The notes under the pieces: model-generated | Told to the model about the DNA's origin: nothing | The model's database searches: none | What the model saw: only the letters and a program-made list of their open reading frames with translations | Shown: piece after piece, positions 1 through 9,320 of the stretch | Numbering within the stretch: position 1 is the stretch's first letter | Layout: every line of letters starts with the position of its first letter | Position numbers and translations under genes: made by a program | NCBI GenBank assembly: GCA_033807775.1 | Contig: CM066317.1 | Coordinates: 9,631,870-9,695,869 of the forward strand | Reading direction: 5' to 3' | Length of the DNA stretch: 64,000 bases | Origin: Saussurea involucrata | Taxonomy: Eukaryota > Streptophyta > Magnoliopsida > Asterales > Asteraceae

Positions 1-1
1 G

Positions 2-2026
2 GTTGGTACACTCGAAGGTGATATGTCAGTGGTCAAGACCAACTTGGGCTCAGTGAAGACCGACCTTGGTTCCGTCAAGACAATGATCGAGACGCTGGTG
101 AACAAGGCAAATAATCCAGCTCCTGCTCCGGCCCCTGCACCTGTTTTGGACTCATTCACCGCAGAGGATCGCCAAGAGCTGAAGAAAATCACGCCTGCTA
201 TTTCTGGCCTAGAAGACAGAATAGCTAAGCTTGAAGGTTGTGTGAAAATCTCTGGCCCAGAAGACAGAGACAACACCAATGCTGAATCTACCCATTCCTC
301 CCCCGCCCATCATGAGAAAGAGGGGGAGAAGAGCGCTGAACAGGAGAAGAGCGCTGAAGACCTTTCCCATGATGAATCTATCAGGGGAGAGGGTAATGAA
401 GATCGGATTACTGGACCTCAGGGAGATGAAAACCCTGAGGGAACCGAGAACCTCGCCTCTATATCTGAGGGGGAGCAACTCGATGAAGATGCTGAGGAAT
501 CTGAAGCAGAAGAAGACGAAGACTTCGACATCCCTGAAGCTGAACCATCCTCCTCTCCAAGGAACGATGATGATGATGATGAAGATGACGATGATTTCTT
601 TGTTGTCAAACCTGCTCCTCGAACCAAAGCTCTTAAAGGGATTTCAATAAAAGAACCTTCAGGGGAGAAGACAAAGACAAAGCACTCAGCCTCTGGCGCT
701 GAGAAAAGCAAAGACAAAGGCATCGCTGAAGATGATAATCTGGCGATCCTACTTGCAAAGCCGATTTGTCAGTCCTCTCCCCTGTTTGAGGATATCGCTG
801 AAAGATCTGTTGCGACTTCACCAATAATTCCAGCTAACGCTGAAGACATAATCCCAGTCTTAGATTTAATCTCTGAGACTGATGAACCAGAAGAACAACC
901 TCTCTCGCACAGAAACAGACCTTCCTCAGTTGCTCAAAGGCTGAGTGAAGAAGATCAAAAGAGGAGAGAAGAAATGATAAAGCGATTCGAGGATCAGCGA
1001 ATCATCCTAAGGCGCGATCAACTACCTTCAGTTCCTCCTAAGTTCAGAATTTCAAAAGCTGAATACCAAGATCATCTCAGAGCTGAACGCCTCATCGCTG
1101 AAAGGAAGGAAGCTGAAGATAAAGACAGAGAATACGCCATCAAGCTCACTCAAGAATCTGTCAAAGACCCCAAGCTGAAGCGTATTCCCATTCAAATCCA
1201 ACGAAAGCTTTGGGAACAAGCCCAGAAGATCGTGGAAAAGAAAGCTGAAGTTTCTCAGACCACCCTGATCTGGTGTAAAGAGAAAATCCACTTCAGATAT
1301 CGTCCAGCGAAGATCAACAAGGTATTCATCTCTGGAAGAACCTCCGTCGGAGTACCTATTGTTGACATCAAACTGTTCAGAGAAGATGACTCATCTGAAA
1401 CCTTTCGTGCTGACACTGTAAAAAGGTATGGTCTCTCTGAATGGCTGGAGATGAGGTTAGCTATCCAACCGTCAAAATCTAAGTACAAGGATCATTTCGA
1501 AAAGTTGATAAACAGACAGATCGATTTGATATCTTCTTGTGTGGATATTCCTCCTGTTCCTGATCTAAAGCCGAAAAGAAAAAAGGACTCTCCAAGGAAG
1601 AAACGTCAAGATTCAAACTCAGGTCCTGTCATACGAAATGAAACTGGAATTGGTTTCTCTCGCGCTGAAGTACTTGGTCCTGATCCTGATCTATCTGCCC
1701 TTGATGTCTCTTTGCCACCATGTGAACTTTTCGTCCCTGGTAAAGTCATCAGTAATCCTTATGGAATATTCTTTCTTGACTACGACGGACGTAAATGCTT
1801 TCAACGGATCGCTGAGCTTCCAATCACTCCAATCGAACAGCTCAAAGATCTCATCTACTGGTGCGACTTCAGAAAAGACATTCAGGCACGACACCTAAAA
1901 CCCTTGATTTTTGAAGCTGCTCTGAAGCTAAAGAATAAAGGAGAAAAGGTTCCTGACTGGATGATTCCAACTGAAAAGACAACCCTTGATGAACTTCTCA
2001 TTAAGGAAGAACCCTTTGAAGGCTGA
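2..2026 (+). CDS. Sirevirus ORF3 protein, C-terminal part (env-like position)
   Basis: The frame is open from the left edge. The first Met is at base 23, but in-frame codons precede it, so the real start is probably outside. At least 674 codons are present. The N-terminal part is heptad-like (VKTNLGSVKTDLGSVKT) and probably coiled coil, followed by a Pro-Ala run. Residues 90-210 are very acidic, with an Asp run near 180-190. A Lys/Arg/Glu-rich helical stretch covers about 300-400. The C-terminal 250 residues are more globular, with a basic patch (PKRKKDSPRKKRQ) that looks like a nuclear localisation signal. No signal peptide or membrane segment is visible, so despite the 'env-like' label it does not look like an envelope protein. 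The codon pair GCT-GAA/GAG (Ala-Glu) is unusually frequent. Its function is unknown. Confidence 0.7.
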   Translation, partial: VGTLEGDMSVVKTNLGSVKTDLGSVKTMIETLVNKANNPAPAPAPAPVLDSFTAEDRQELKKITPAISGLEDRIAKLEGCVKISGPEDRDNTNAESTHSSPAHHEKEGEKSAEQEKSAEDLSHDESIRGEGNEDRITGPQGDENPEGTENLASISEGEQLDEDAEESEAEEDEDFDIPEAEPSSSPRNDDDDDEDDDDFFVVKPAPRTKALKGISIKEPSGEKTKTKHSASGAEKSKDKGIAEDDNLAILLAKPICQSSPLFEDIAERSVATSPIIPANAEDIIPVLDLISETDEPEEQPLSHRNRPSSVAQRLSEEDQKRREEMIKRFEDQRIILRRDQLPSVPPKFRISKAEYQDHLRAERLIAERKEAEDKDREYAIKLTQESVKDPKLKRIPIQIQRKLWEQAQKIVEKKAEVSQTTLIWCKEKIHFRYRPAKINKVFISGRTSVGVPIVDIKLFREDDSSETFRADTVKRYGLSEWLEMRLAIQPSKSKYKDHFEKLINRQIDLISSCVDIPPVPDLKPKRKKDSPRKKRQDSNSGPVIRNETGIGFSRAEVLGPDPDLSALDVSLPPCELFVPGKVISNPYGIFFLDYDGRKCFQRIAELPITPIEQLKDLIYWCDFRKDIQARHLKPLIFEAALKLKNKGEKVPDWMIPTEKTTLDELLIKEEPFEG

Positions 2027-2280
2027 CAACAATCACCATTTTCTCTATTGTATCAGTCATCCTTCAGTACTTGTAATTTATTTCGCCTGTACTTGTAATC
2101 TTTCTTATTCATATTGTAACCTGATTCAAAGATTTAAAGAAAGATTTCAGCGAATGTACTTTACTCCATCAGTACTGAAAAGATCCCAGAAAACAGTAAA
2201 AGGGACAAATATTTTATGAGTTCTTTTTATCCTTATGTTTTCATTAAATAGCAATTTTCTCTGTTGCTATGTCATAATCA

Positions 2281-2293
2281 AATAGGGGGAGAT
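2281..2293 (+). other. Polypurine tract
   Basis: AATAGGGGGAGAT lies directly against the first TG of the LTR. This is the usual primer site for plus-strand DNA synthesis in plant Copia elements and it fixes the element's orientation as plus. Confidence 0.85.
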
Positions 2294-3257
2294 TGTTGAT
2301 CCAAACCCTCAGTGATTTGATAATGACCCTATCTTAAATACTTAGTGAAAATTGTAAGTAAACAATATGTATCAGAGTTTCACTATCGCAGATAAGTACT
2401 AAGATCTTACAGTACTGCTGATAGGAACTCTCGCACTTTTAGATTAAACATTCAGCGAACACTGTTCACCATATCGCTGAGTCTGTTCAGTCCTTATGGT
2501 GATCGCTGATAAGTTAGTTGTTTACTTATGATCCCTGAAGACAAGATTCACGTCAACAAAGGTTCTACGCTGAAGTCGAAGATCAAGCTCAAGAACCAGC
2601 GACAAGTCTCCTAATGAACTGATGCGGATCAGCGAAGACTCAGATTTGTCCACTCAACGTGAACTATCAAGTACAAGACTTCAGCTATCGCTGAACTTTA
2701 TCATCTGCTGAATAGTAAATGATAATCGCTGAATCAACGAAAGCTGATCATGAAGTCCTCCGTACAAAGTACTTTTGTCTTAACCTCCCTTGCACGCCAC
2801 CGTACGAAATGTCAGAAAAGAACCTCCGAAAATCTGAAATCGTACAACCACTCTGACACTACACTGTTCATTCATGCGGCTACTAAGGTTGTCATCAAAG
2901 GTCAATGACATGCAACCAATCCGCTAATGACACGTGTAAAGTATATACTGGATTGCATTAAATGCATGCAGTATATAAAGAGATGAACTCACTTCATTTG
3001 AAGTAACTTGCTAACTCTGGACAAGTTCAAATCTCTCAAGATAGGATTTTATTAGTAATCTCCTTATCTTTCTTAGTGCAAGAAAACCTTAGTGTTCCAA
3101 CTTGTTTAGATTTAGGTTTATCCTTAATCTTGTTTCCGCAACAAGCTGTAAATTGTTAATGATTTATCAATAAACAATTTAGAAAAGTAAAATAGTGTGT
3201 TTGTATTCAACCCCCCCCCCCCTTCTACAAACTTGTTTAAGCCTTTCGGGACCAACA
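2294..3257 (+). repeat. 3' LTR, 964 bp
   Basis: Starts TGTTGATCC right after the purine tract and ends GGGACCAACA, giving inverted TGTTG/CAACA ends. It holds many copies of TCGCTGA or its complement TCAGCGA (for example near 2473, 2501, 2630, 2685 and 2723). A run of 13-14 C lies near 3210-3222. The partner LTR is outside the window, so age cannot be estimated. Confidence 0.85.
2971..2980 (+). promoter_or_regulatory. Putative LTR TATA box
   Basis: GTATATAAAG in the middle of the LTR, followed within about 30 bases by a plausible transcription start. Position and sequence suit an RNA polymerase II promoter; not otherwise supported. Confidence 0.45.
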
Positions 3258-3344
3258 AAAACAAACATACTTATTTGAGGTAGATCTGACCGATTAAGTG
3301 AAAAGAGTCAATTAAGTGCTTAATTTGAAAAAACAAACAGCCCC
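3258..3344. mobile_element. PIF/Harbinger-type MITE, right end only
   Basis: Ends AAACAAACAGCCCC followed by TTA. This is the same terminal sequence (complement GGGGCTGTTTG) and 3-bp TWA target type as the Harbinger element at 34057-54130. The left end is not here: the retrotransposon at 1-3257 appears to have inserted into this MITE. Confidence 0.55.
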
Positions 3345-3812
3345 TTACTGTTAAGGTTCATGTTATACTAAAAACTACTAGCAATCATCCAAAGTCATGT
3401 TAACTTAGTGTGTGTTTTGTTGCAACATTTATTGGATTAGTAGAGCTTTTATTTATATAAATGAACGTTGTATACACATATATAGTAAATCCTATCTCTT
3501 TATGAAAATAGAATGATATGGCCTGATGTGATGTGTTATGTGTCAATGAGAGTATTCAACTATTCAAGTATGTGGTAAAGAAGTATTGTATCTCATTGCT
3601 TTCACTGTGCATGACATCTAGACTAGATCAAAGTAACTGTCAATGACTATTCTTTTTTAATTACACATGAAGAGGCATGCATGTTACAGTTTTTGACCAC
3701 TTTATGTCTAATTTCCCACTCCTGTACCTTGTGCATTGAAAATGCTTGTTGATTATTATTGTTATTATAATATGCATAGTTTATATTTCCTTCCTTATTA
3801 AATATTAAAGAA
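3345..3812. other. AT-rich sequence, nothing recognised
   Basis: No ORF over 60 codons that makes sense, no repeat ends and no RNA gene. Probably intergenic host sequence or old transposon debris. Confidence 0.4.
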
Positions 3813-3822
3813 TTATCCTAAA

Positions 3823-4048
3823 GGGTTGGGTTCACGAGAGACCAATCTGTTTTCGTGAGACTGTAAGACCACAAAATAACACTAAAATTTCACAACGATT
3901 CATTGTGAATGTATGAAAAACAGCAAACCTTCACAACAAAAACACTGTGAAGGTTTACTTTCACAGTTTTTTGCTATGAAGGTTTAGTGTTATTTTCGTG
4001 CTCTTACGCGTCTCACGGAAATAGCTTGGTCTCACACGATCTCAAGTC
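3823..4048. mobile_element. Mutator-type MITE, 226 bp
   Basis: Flanked by a perfect 10-bp direct repeat TTATCCTAAA at 3813-3822 and 4049-4058. The ends form long imperfect inverted repeats (GGGTTGGGTTC... against the complement GACTTGAGATC...), sharing GAGACCAA and CGTGAGAC blocks over about 75 bases. The 9-11 bp target duplication and long TIRs are the Mutator pattern. The centre holds inverted copies of the TGTGAAGGTT word. Confidence 0.75.
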
Positions 4049-4648
4049 TTATCCTAAATGCTTAAATATTAGTAATATTGTTTATTGTCTCTAACATGTA
4101 TATGAGTTTTCATCAGATTCTACACATGTTCTGTTTTTCACTCAGTAGTGGCATGCATATAAAAAGTACAACATCATTGATTCTGAAAAAGGCTTATATG
4201 TATTCAGAAAATGCAAAAAGAGATTAACACTAATGGTAAAAATCTTCTTCCCAATTTACTTCATAATGGATTAATTACGAACATTCACTGCAAACTTATT
4301 GTGAAGGTTCACTTAATTTCACTTGTGACTAATTTACCTTTTATATATTATATATTATGTGAGTCAATGCCATTTTAATATCAAGATTACAACCTGTAAA
4401 ATAGATTGCCATGAAAAAACATGATCCATTATGAATGTATATGCATAGATATCTATGAGATCGTGATGCATATGTACCATGAATAGGGTAGTCACGTGCA
4501 ACCAATCTTCATTCGGATATTCTTTCCTAATAGCTTTTGTTGTCTGCAACAAATGCTCCAACTTCTCATTCCCAATATACAAACCTTTACTACAAACTTA
4601 CCATGAAGGTTCACTTCATTTCACTTGGGACCAACTTATTGTTTAGTG

Positions 4649-4855
4649 GTCCTCGTGTTGCACCCCTTTTAAAAAAACCACAAGGGTTGTGGCGTGGTGG
4701 TAAGGGCCTGGGGAGTTCATAGCGCTTGCCCGGGTTCGAGTCCCACACGCAGCACTTGTGGCCACTGGGGATTATCTCAGGGCTGCATTACTTCGCGGTC
4801 GGTGTGTTTGCCAGGGATGTACTGGGCCGAAGGCCTAGGAACCCTACCCAAAAAA
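4649..4855 (+). mobile_element. tRNA-derived SINE
   Basis: A perfect 16-bp direct repeat AACTTATTGTTTAGTG flanks it at 4633-4648 and 4856-4871. The body has an RNA polymerase III A-box-like stretch (GTGGCGTGGTGGTAAGGG, about 4690) and a B box GGGTTCGAGTCCC (about 4731), then a 3' part ending in an A run. The first 30 or so bases, ending in a T/A run, lie upstream of the tRNA-like start and may be a piece of an earlier copy. Confidence 0.85.
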
Positions 4856-5344
4856 AACTTATTGTTTAGTGTTTATTTATTGATTTAATGGTATTTTAAT
4901 AAAGAAAGTAAAAATCGCCATCACAATTTAATTCTTATTGGATTAAGTACAAACCTTCACCTCAAACTTATTGTGAAGGTTCATCTAATCTTACTTAGGA
5001 TCGACTTACATTTTATACATTGTTTGTTAATACAGTTAATGGTATTGTAATACCAACATACAACCCAAGTTTTTTATATTATAAAATGCATGATCCATAA
5101 TAAATTTGTGTATGCATGGATATATTTGTGATTGGCATGTATTAGGGAAGTCAAGTGCAGTCAATCTGCATGTAGATAGTTTTCCTAATGGCTTCAAGTG
5201 TCTGCAACAAATGCTCCAATTTCTCATTCCCATTTTACAAACCTTCACAACAAGCTTAATGTGAAGGTTCAGTTGATTTCATTTGGACTAACTTGTCTTA
5301 ATACCTTATATGTGAAGGTTACCTTATATTTGCATCACTATAGT

Positions 5345-5919
5345 CAGTGTTCAAAAACGCGCACCATGGCGCGATATGGCGTAAGACGCGTCCCCGCCGT
5401 TACGAAATGGCCCATGACGTTTCTATATGGCGTGGCTCACGCCATGGCGCGAGTTTTTTCCAAGACGTGATATTTTCGCAAAAAAATTATTATTTTTTAT
5501 TTTTATTTTTTTATCTTTTGTGTTTTTACATTTTTAACTTTATATTTTCCATCTTTATAGATTTATCTAATCACGACACTCACAGTTTCAAAAATTCATA
5601 AGCGTTATGGAATTACGATTAAAACGAAGTTTTAAATTTACCTTTATAAGTTCTATTTTAAGTATTCAATCAAAAATATTTTTATATTAATGATTTATAT
5701 GTATGTTCTTCTTCTAATATGAATATATATTTTTTTAATATCATTATCTTACTAGAATAATATATAGAAAACAAATATGTATATAGATAATTATATATTT
5801 GACATACAAATTTGCCGCCTTATGTCACGCCTTGAAAAACGCCGCGTCCTCGCCGTTGCGTGTAAGGCTTGAGGCTTGACCTCGCCGCCACCCCACGCCT
5901 TACGCCATTTTGAACCTTG
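5345..5919. mobile_element. hAT-type MITE, 575 bp
   Basis: Ends CAGTGTTCAAAA and, on the other strand, CAAGGTTCAAAA. These are flanked by 8-bp repeats ACTATAGT (5337-5344) and ACTATAGC (5920-5927), with one mismatch. The subterminal regions are GC-rich with GGCGTAAG/CTTACGCC blocks in inverted orientation; the centre is AT-rich and non-coding. The CAGTGTTC start and 8-bp target site fit hAT. Confidence 0.7.
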
Positions 5920-5927
5920 ACTATAGC

Positions 5928-6954
5928 ATAATTGATGTTAATTATAATTTGTGTTTGCCTTTATTTCTCGTAGACTATTTAATGCATTGTTTTAGTACAA
6001 TTTTTTTTGTTTATTAATTGATTTTTTTCCCTTTTAATTCAAGAAGAATAAATAATAGATAATACTCAAATGTATTGATCAAGAATCAATAAATATTAAA
6101 CACACACAACCAAAAGAAGAGGATAAACAAGACCTAAGAGAAGAAGATAACGATGAAGAGCTCCAAGAGGAGTCCGAATCAAGCTAAGATTTTGAGGGAT
6201 CAAAAGGTATTAAACCATTAGTTTTTTTTTTAATTTCGTGTCATATAGTTCTTACCCTCTTATCAAATGAACAAACCTTCACAGTTAACTTATTGTGAAT
6301 GTTGACTTGATTTCATTTGGGACCAACTTAATCTACTAAAATTAAGCTACGATAACGTCAAATATAAATTGATTATACTTTCACTTAAAACAAATGAACC
6401 TTCACAATAACTTGTTGTGAAGGTTTAGTTTTATCAAGTAACAAAAGCTTTCATTGTAGTTTGCTCTTAAGATTCTCTGAACGTTTTGTGTACAATGTAC
6501 TGCCATGTAGTAAAACAGGTTCTTTTCATAATCTTAAGACGGGACCAATACTACTAGCTTGGTGATATTCAATCTCCAAAACTCGTCATTTGAGAGTATA
6601 TACAACATGAAATAGAAGGATACCAAGGTAGTGGAAGAAGTCGAAGAATGGGAGAACTTTAGACAAAGATAAGAAATTGGATTTGAACAAGAGCAGTGAA
6701 AATCTAATACAATATTTCGTTAATGAAGACATTTAACATTAGTTTGGTGTTTGATATTGTCAAATTATCATATAAACCTTTTGATATATGTACAAAAACT
6801 TGATATCATATTTTAATTTTAATGTATGTTTTGAATGCAAAAGTATGTACTTAAACTTTATATTGACCCACACCTGAATACATCTTAAGATATAGTATTG
6901 TGTGAAGTCTTGGAAGATTTATTTGAGGTACTTTATGTGAAGATTTAGTAGATT
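5928..6954. other. AT-rich sequence, no gene seen
   Basis: Apart from the last TGTGAAGGTT words (to about 6430) I see nothing. A short purine-rich stretch near 6090-6180 could be read as an acidic peptide but has no start, splice or homology support. Confidence 0.35.
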
Positions 6955-8585
6955 TGTAACGACCCAAAAAAGTATGAAACCAAACACGATTTAATGGATA
7001 AATCAAAACTGCCAAAACCTGGCCTTCATCACAATTCAACAAAAATTTAATATGGGTTTGCGGAAGTACAACCCTAAATACAACTGAGAATGAGTCTAAT
7101 ATTCAAAATATAGTGTCTCTAATCTCTAAGATGCAAGCTCCAGCTCACATCTTCCCTTTCCCCCTTGTCCGAGCTTCCTATCACCTGCTTACCTGAAAAA
7201 GTTTTAGTTTTGAAAAGTGAGGGTTAGACCATGAGGTCTAGTGAGTTCCCTCAAAAGCCACACCACAATAATAAAATTTTATAAAAGCTTTTCAGCAAGG
7301 TTTGTTATTTCAAAACTCATCATAATGCACACATATATAATTCACACAATATGACATGCTAATGGCACACGCTATGGTCACACACACCGTGACAGCGTAA
7401 GAGAGCACACGCGCTATAGTCACACACACCGTGACAGCGTAAGAGAGCACACGCGCTATAGTCACACACACCGTGACAGCGTACAGGGCACACACCGCCC
7501 ACATATGAAACGAATTCATATATTAAATTTTTATTGGGACACACCCCCATCTCACATAATTGCCATAGCATGTCCACACATAAGCAATTTATATCCACAC
7601 AGATAAATCACACCTTTCATGCATAGTTTAAAGAAAATGTACGAGCATTTATCAATAAGAACATGCATCACGTTTCACACTTTAAACGGGTTTTAAGATC
7701 AGAAAAACTCACCTGTGATGGCAAAGCACGCACTCCTGTTCTAATCTCGAGTTACCCAAGCTTAGCACCTAAAAGATCAGACAATTCCTTAATCAGAAAC
7801 AAAGATCCAGATCTTATCGGGTGCACAACACTTTCCGGATAGCCCAACTTCCCGGATACCCGAACTTCCCGGATACCCGAACTTCCCGGATACCCGAACT
7901 GTCCGAATACTAGGACTTTCCGGACACACCCTTTACCGGGTACTAACACCCGGTAACCCAACTTATCTGGAAGGACACACATTCGGTAACTCCCACGAAA
8001 ATTCTACCCGGACACTTACAATCTATCCGGAAACTACTGAAACATCGAGACTTCCAGTGTCCGAAAACTACGGGTTGGACGAAACTTAATTTTCTAAAAG
8101 AGATTAATACTAGTTTTCTGATGTGGGTTTGATTAGGCAAACTACTGGATTCAAACCCCAACCATAAAACACTCGAACATTCCTTCTTTAAACTACAAAA
8201 TCAATACATTAGCAACCAAAACCCAAAATGCTCAACTTAAGGGCTAAATAGGTGAAGAACCCACTAAACCCTTGTGATTCCAGCCCTCAAATCCTAGACA
8301 ATAGAGAAAAGAAACTTGGTAAAACCAGGAAAAACGATTTTAGGAAAGATTACCTGAACTAATCCCTTCCTTGACCAAGACTCCTTCCAAAATGTGCCTT
8401 TCTCTCTTCTTCCTTTTCTTCCAGCCGCCAACACCCACAATAAGGAGCAAAAATTCAATAAACCTAGGGATTTGCACCCCTTATATACTCTCCAACAATT
8501 GCACAAAGGTCCCTAAGTTTAACTTTAATTTTTCGGACATTGGCCACTAAACTTCAGAACATGCGAGAAATACCCGGTTGTTACA
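6955..8585 (-). mobile_element. Solo LTR, Gypsy type, 1631 bp
   Basis: Begins TGTAACGACCC and ends GGTTGTTACA, flanked by perfect 5-bp repeats AGATT at 6950-6954 and 8586-8590. No internal region is present, so it is a solo LTR left by LTR-LTR recombination. Blocks such as AGGGTTAGACCA...GGTCTAGTGA are shared with the LTRs of element G (46859-53855), which makes it a related family in the same orientation (minus, inferred from G). It contains a 42-bp tandem array (7371-7496) and a cluster of CCGGA words (about 7830-8035). Confidence 0.85.
7371..7496. repeat. 42-bp tandem repeat, three copies, each an imperfect palindrome
   Basis: Units start at 7371, 7413 and 7455 with GCTATRGTCACACACACC and go on with GTGACAGC. 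The arms GCTATAGTCAC and GTGACAGC pair imperfectly, so each unit can fold into a hairpin. Confidence 0.85.
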
Positions 8586-8683
8586 AGATTGGTTTGACGT
8601 TTGCCATAAACTTAATTGTTTGAAATTGTTCTTTACTTCAAAAATTAAGTAATGAATATTCATGGCAGAAATTGATATGAATC

Positions 8684-8965
8684 TGTGAGTTCCAGATCCG
8701 TGCAACGAACAATGAAATCAACAGATAATAACAATAGTGTTTATGATTTCATTTGGTCATCCCTATTAGCTTTCAATTGAGAGAGAATTACAATTAGGAG
8801 TAGGAAAGCAAAAGAGACAACTAGCCTATTTTCTAAGGCTAAGCAAACATTATATATAACGGGCCCGTGGTTAACAAGCCCACGGCCCGTTCACTAACAA
8901 AGCTCAAAATAAAGAATTACAAATTAAACCCTTGAACTTTAATACAACAAATAATGACCCTAACA
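8684..8965 (-). repeat. 3' LTR of the outer Sirevirus, 282 bp
   Basis: Near-identical to 32402-32683. Short for a Sirevirus. Contains a GC-rich palindrome-like block (ACGGGCCCGTGG ... CCACGGCCCGT) around 8860-8890. Confidence 0.92.
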
Positions 8966-8982
8966 ATCTCCCCCTTTGTATT
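8966..8982 (-). other. Polypurine tract of the outer Sirevirus
   Basis: On the minus strand AATACAAAGGGGGAGAT abuts TGTTAGGG, the first bases of the 3' LTR. Confidence 0.85.
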
Positions 8983-9320
8983 GAAGTTCGAGTTCGCGCC
9001 AGTTGTAGACATATCTTTTACGTAGCGCAAAGTGTATCTCGAACCATCTGATAGCGTGGCGATAGTCGATGCTATCTTCAACCATTTCCAAAGCATTTCG
9101 AGCAGTTGTTTCATTCGGATTCGGAATAAACGAATACTTTGGATTTTTAGACTCGTGCGTAATGATCTATCGAAGAGCATCTTGGACTTTGAAGAGTGTG
9201 TCGTCGCAGAATCTATCTACCTGACTGAACCGCAGAAATCTTTTCTCTTTCTGTTCGTTGATGTAGACTATCCCAAATTCAGGTTCTAGAAGCAGAGCGT
9301 TCTCGGGATACATCTTCAAT

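Larger units (their letters stand above)
1..3257 (+). mobile_element. Sirevirus-type Copia retrotransposon, 3' part
   Basis: The 3' end of an LTR retrotransposon that continues off the left edge. In order it shows a long ORF in the position of the Sirevirus third ORF, about 250 bp of untranslated sequence, a purine tract and an LTR bounded by TGTTG and CAACA. No pol is inside the window. The Copia/Sirevirus assignment rests on this order and on the LTR end style (a C-run followed by CTTCTAC close to the 3' end), so it is an inference. Confidence 0.8.
4049..6430. repeat. Region rich in AACCTTCACAA / TTGTGAAGGTT words
   Basis: The word TGTGAAGGTT and its complement recur about a dozen times (near 4302, 4605, 4952, 4973, 5239, 5262, 5310, 6275, 6396 and 6418), often as facing pairs about 12 bases apart. 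Two long stretches, about 4364-4640 and 5028-5300, are diverged copies of each other, both containing the block CAACAAATGCTCCAA. No transposase is visible. A SINE and an hAT MITE are inserted here. This is probably an old non-autonomous DNA transposon. Confidence 0.5.

Noticed and set aside
4690..4760. tRNA gene
   Set aside because: A and B boxes are present, but no cloverleaf can be completed and the unit has a long 3' body, A tail and 16-bp target repeats, so it is a SINE.
6086..6185. Acidic exon of a host gene
   Set aside because: About 30 codons without a start, splice signals or recognisable family.
7310..7598. ORFs with a repeated VTVCVTIARVLSYA segment
   Set aside because: Translation of the 42-bp LTR tandem repeat; no start context or domain.
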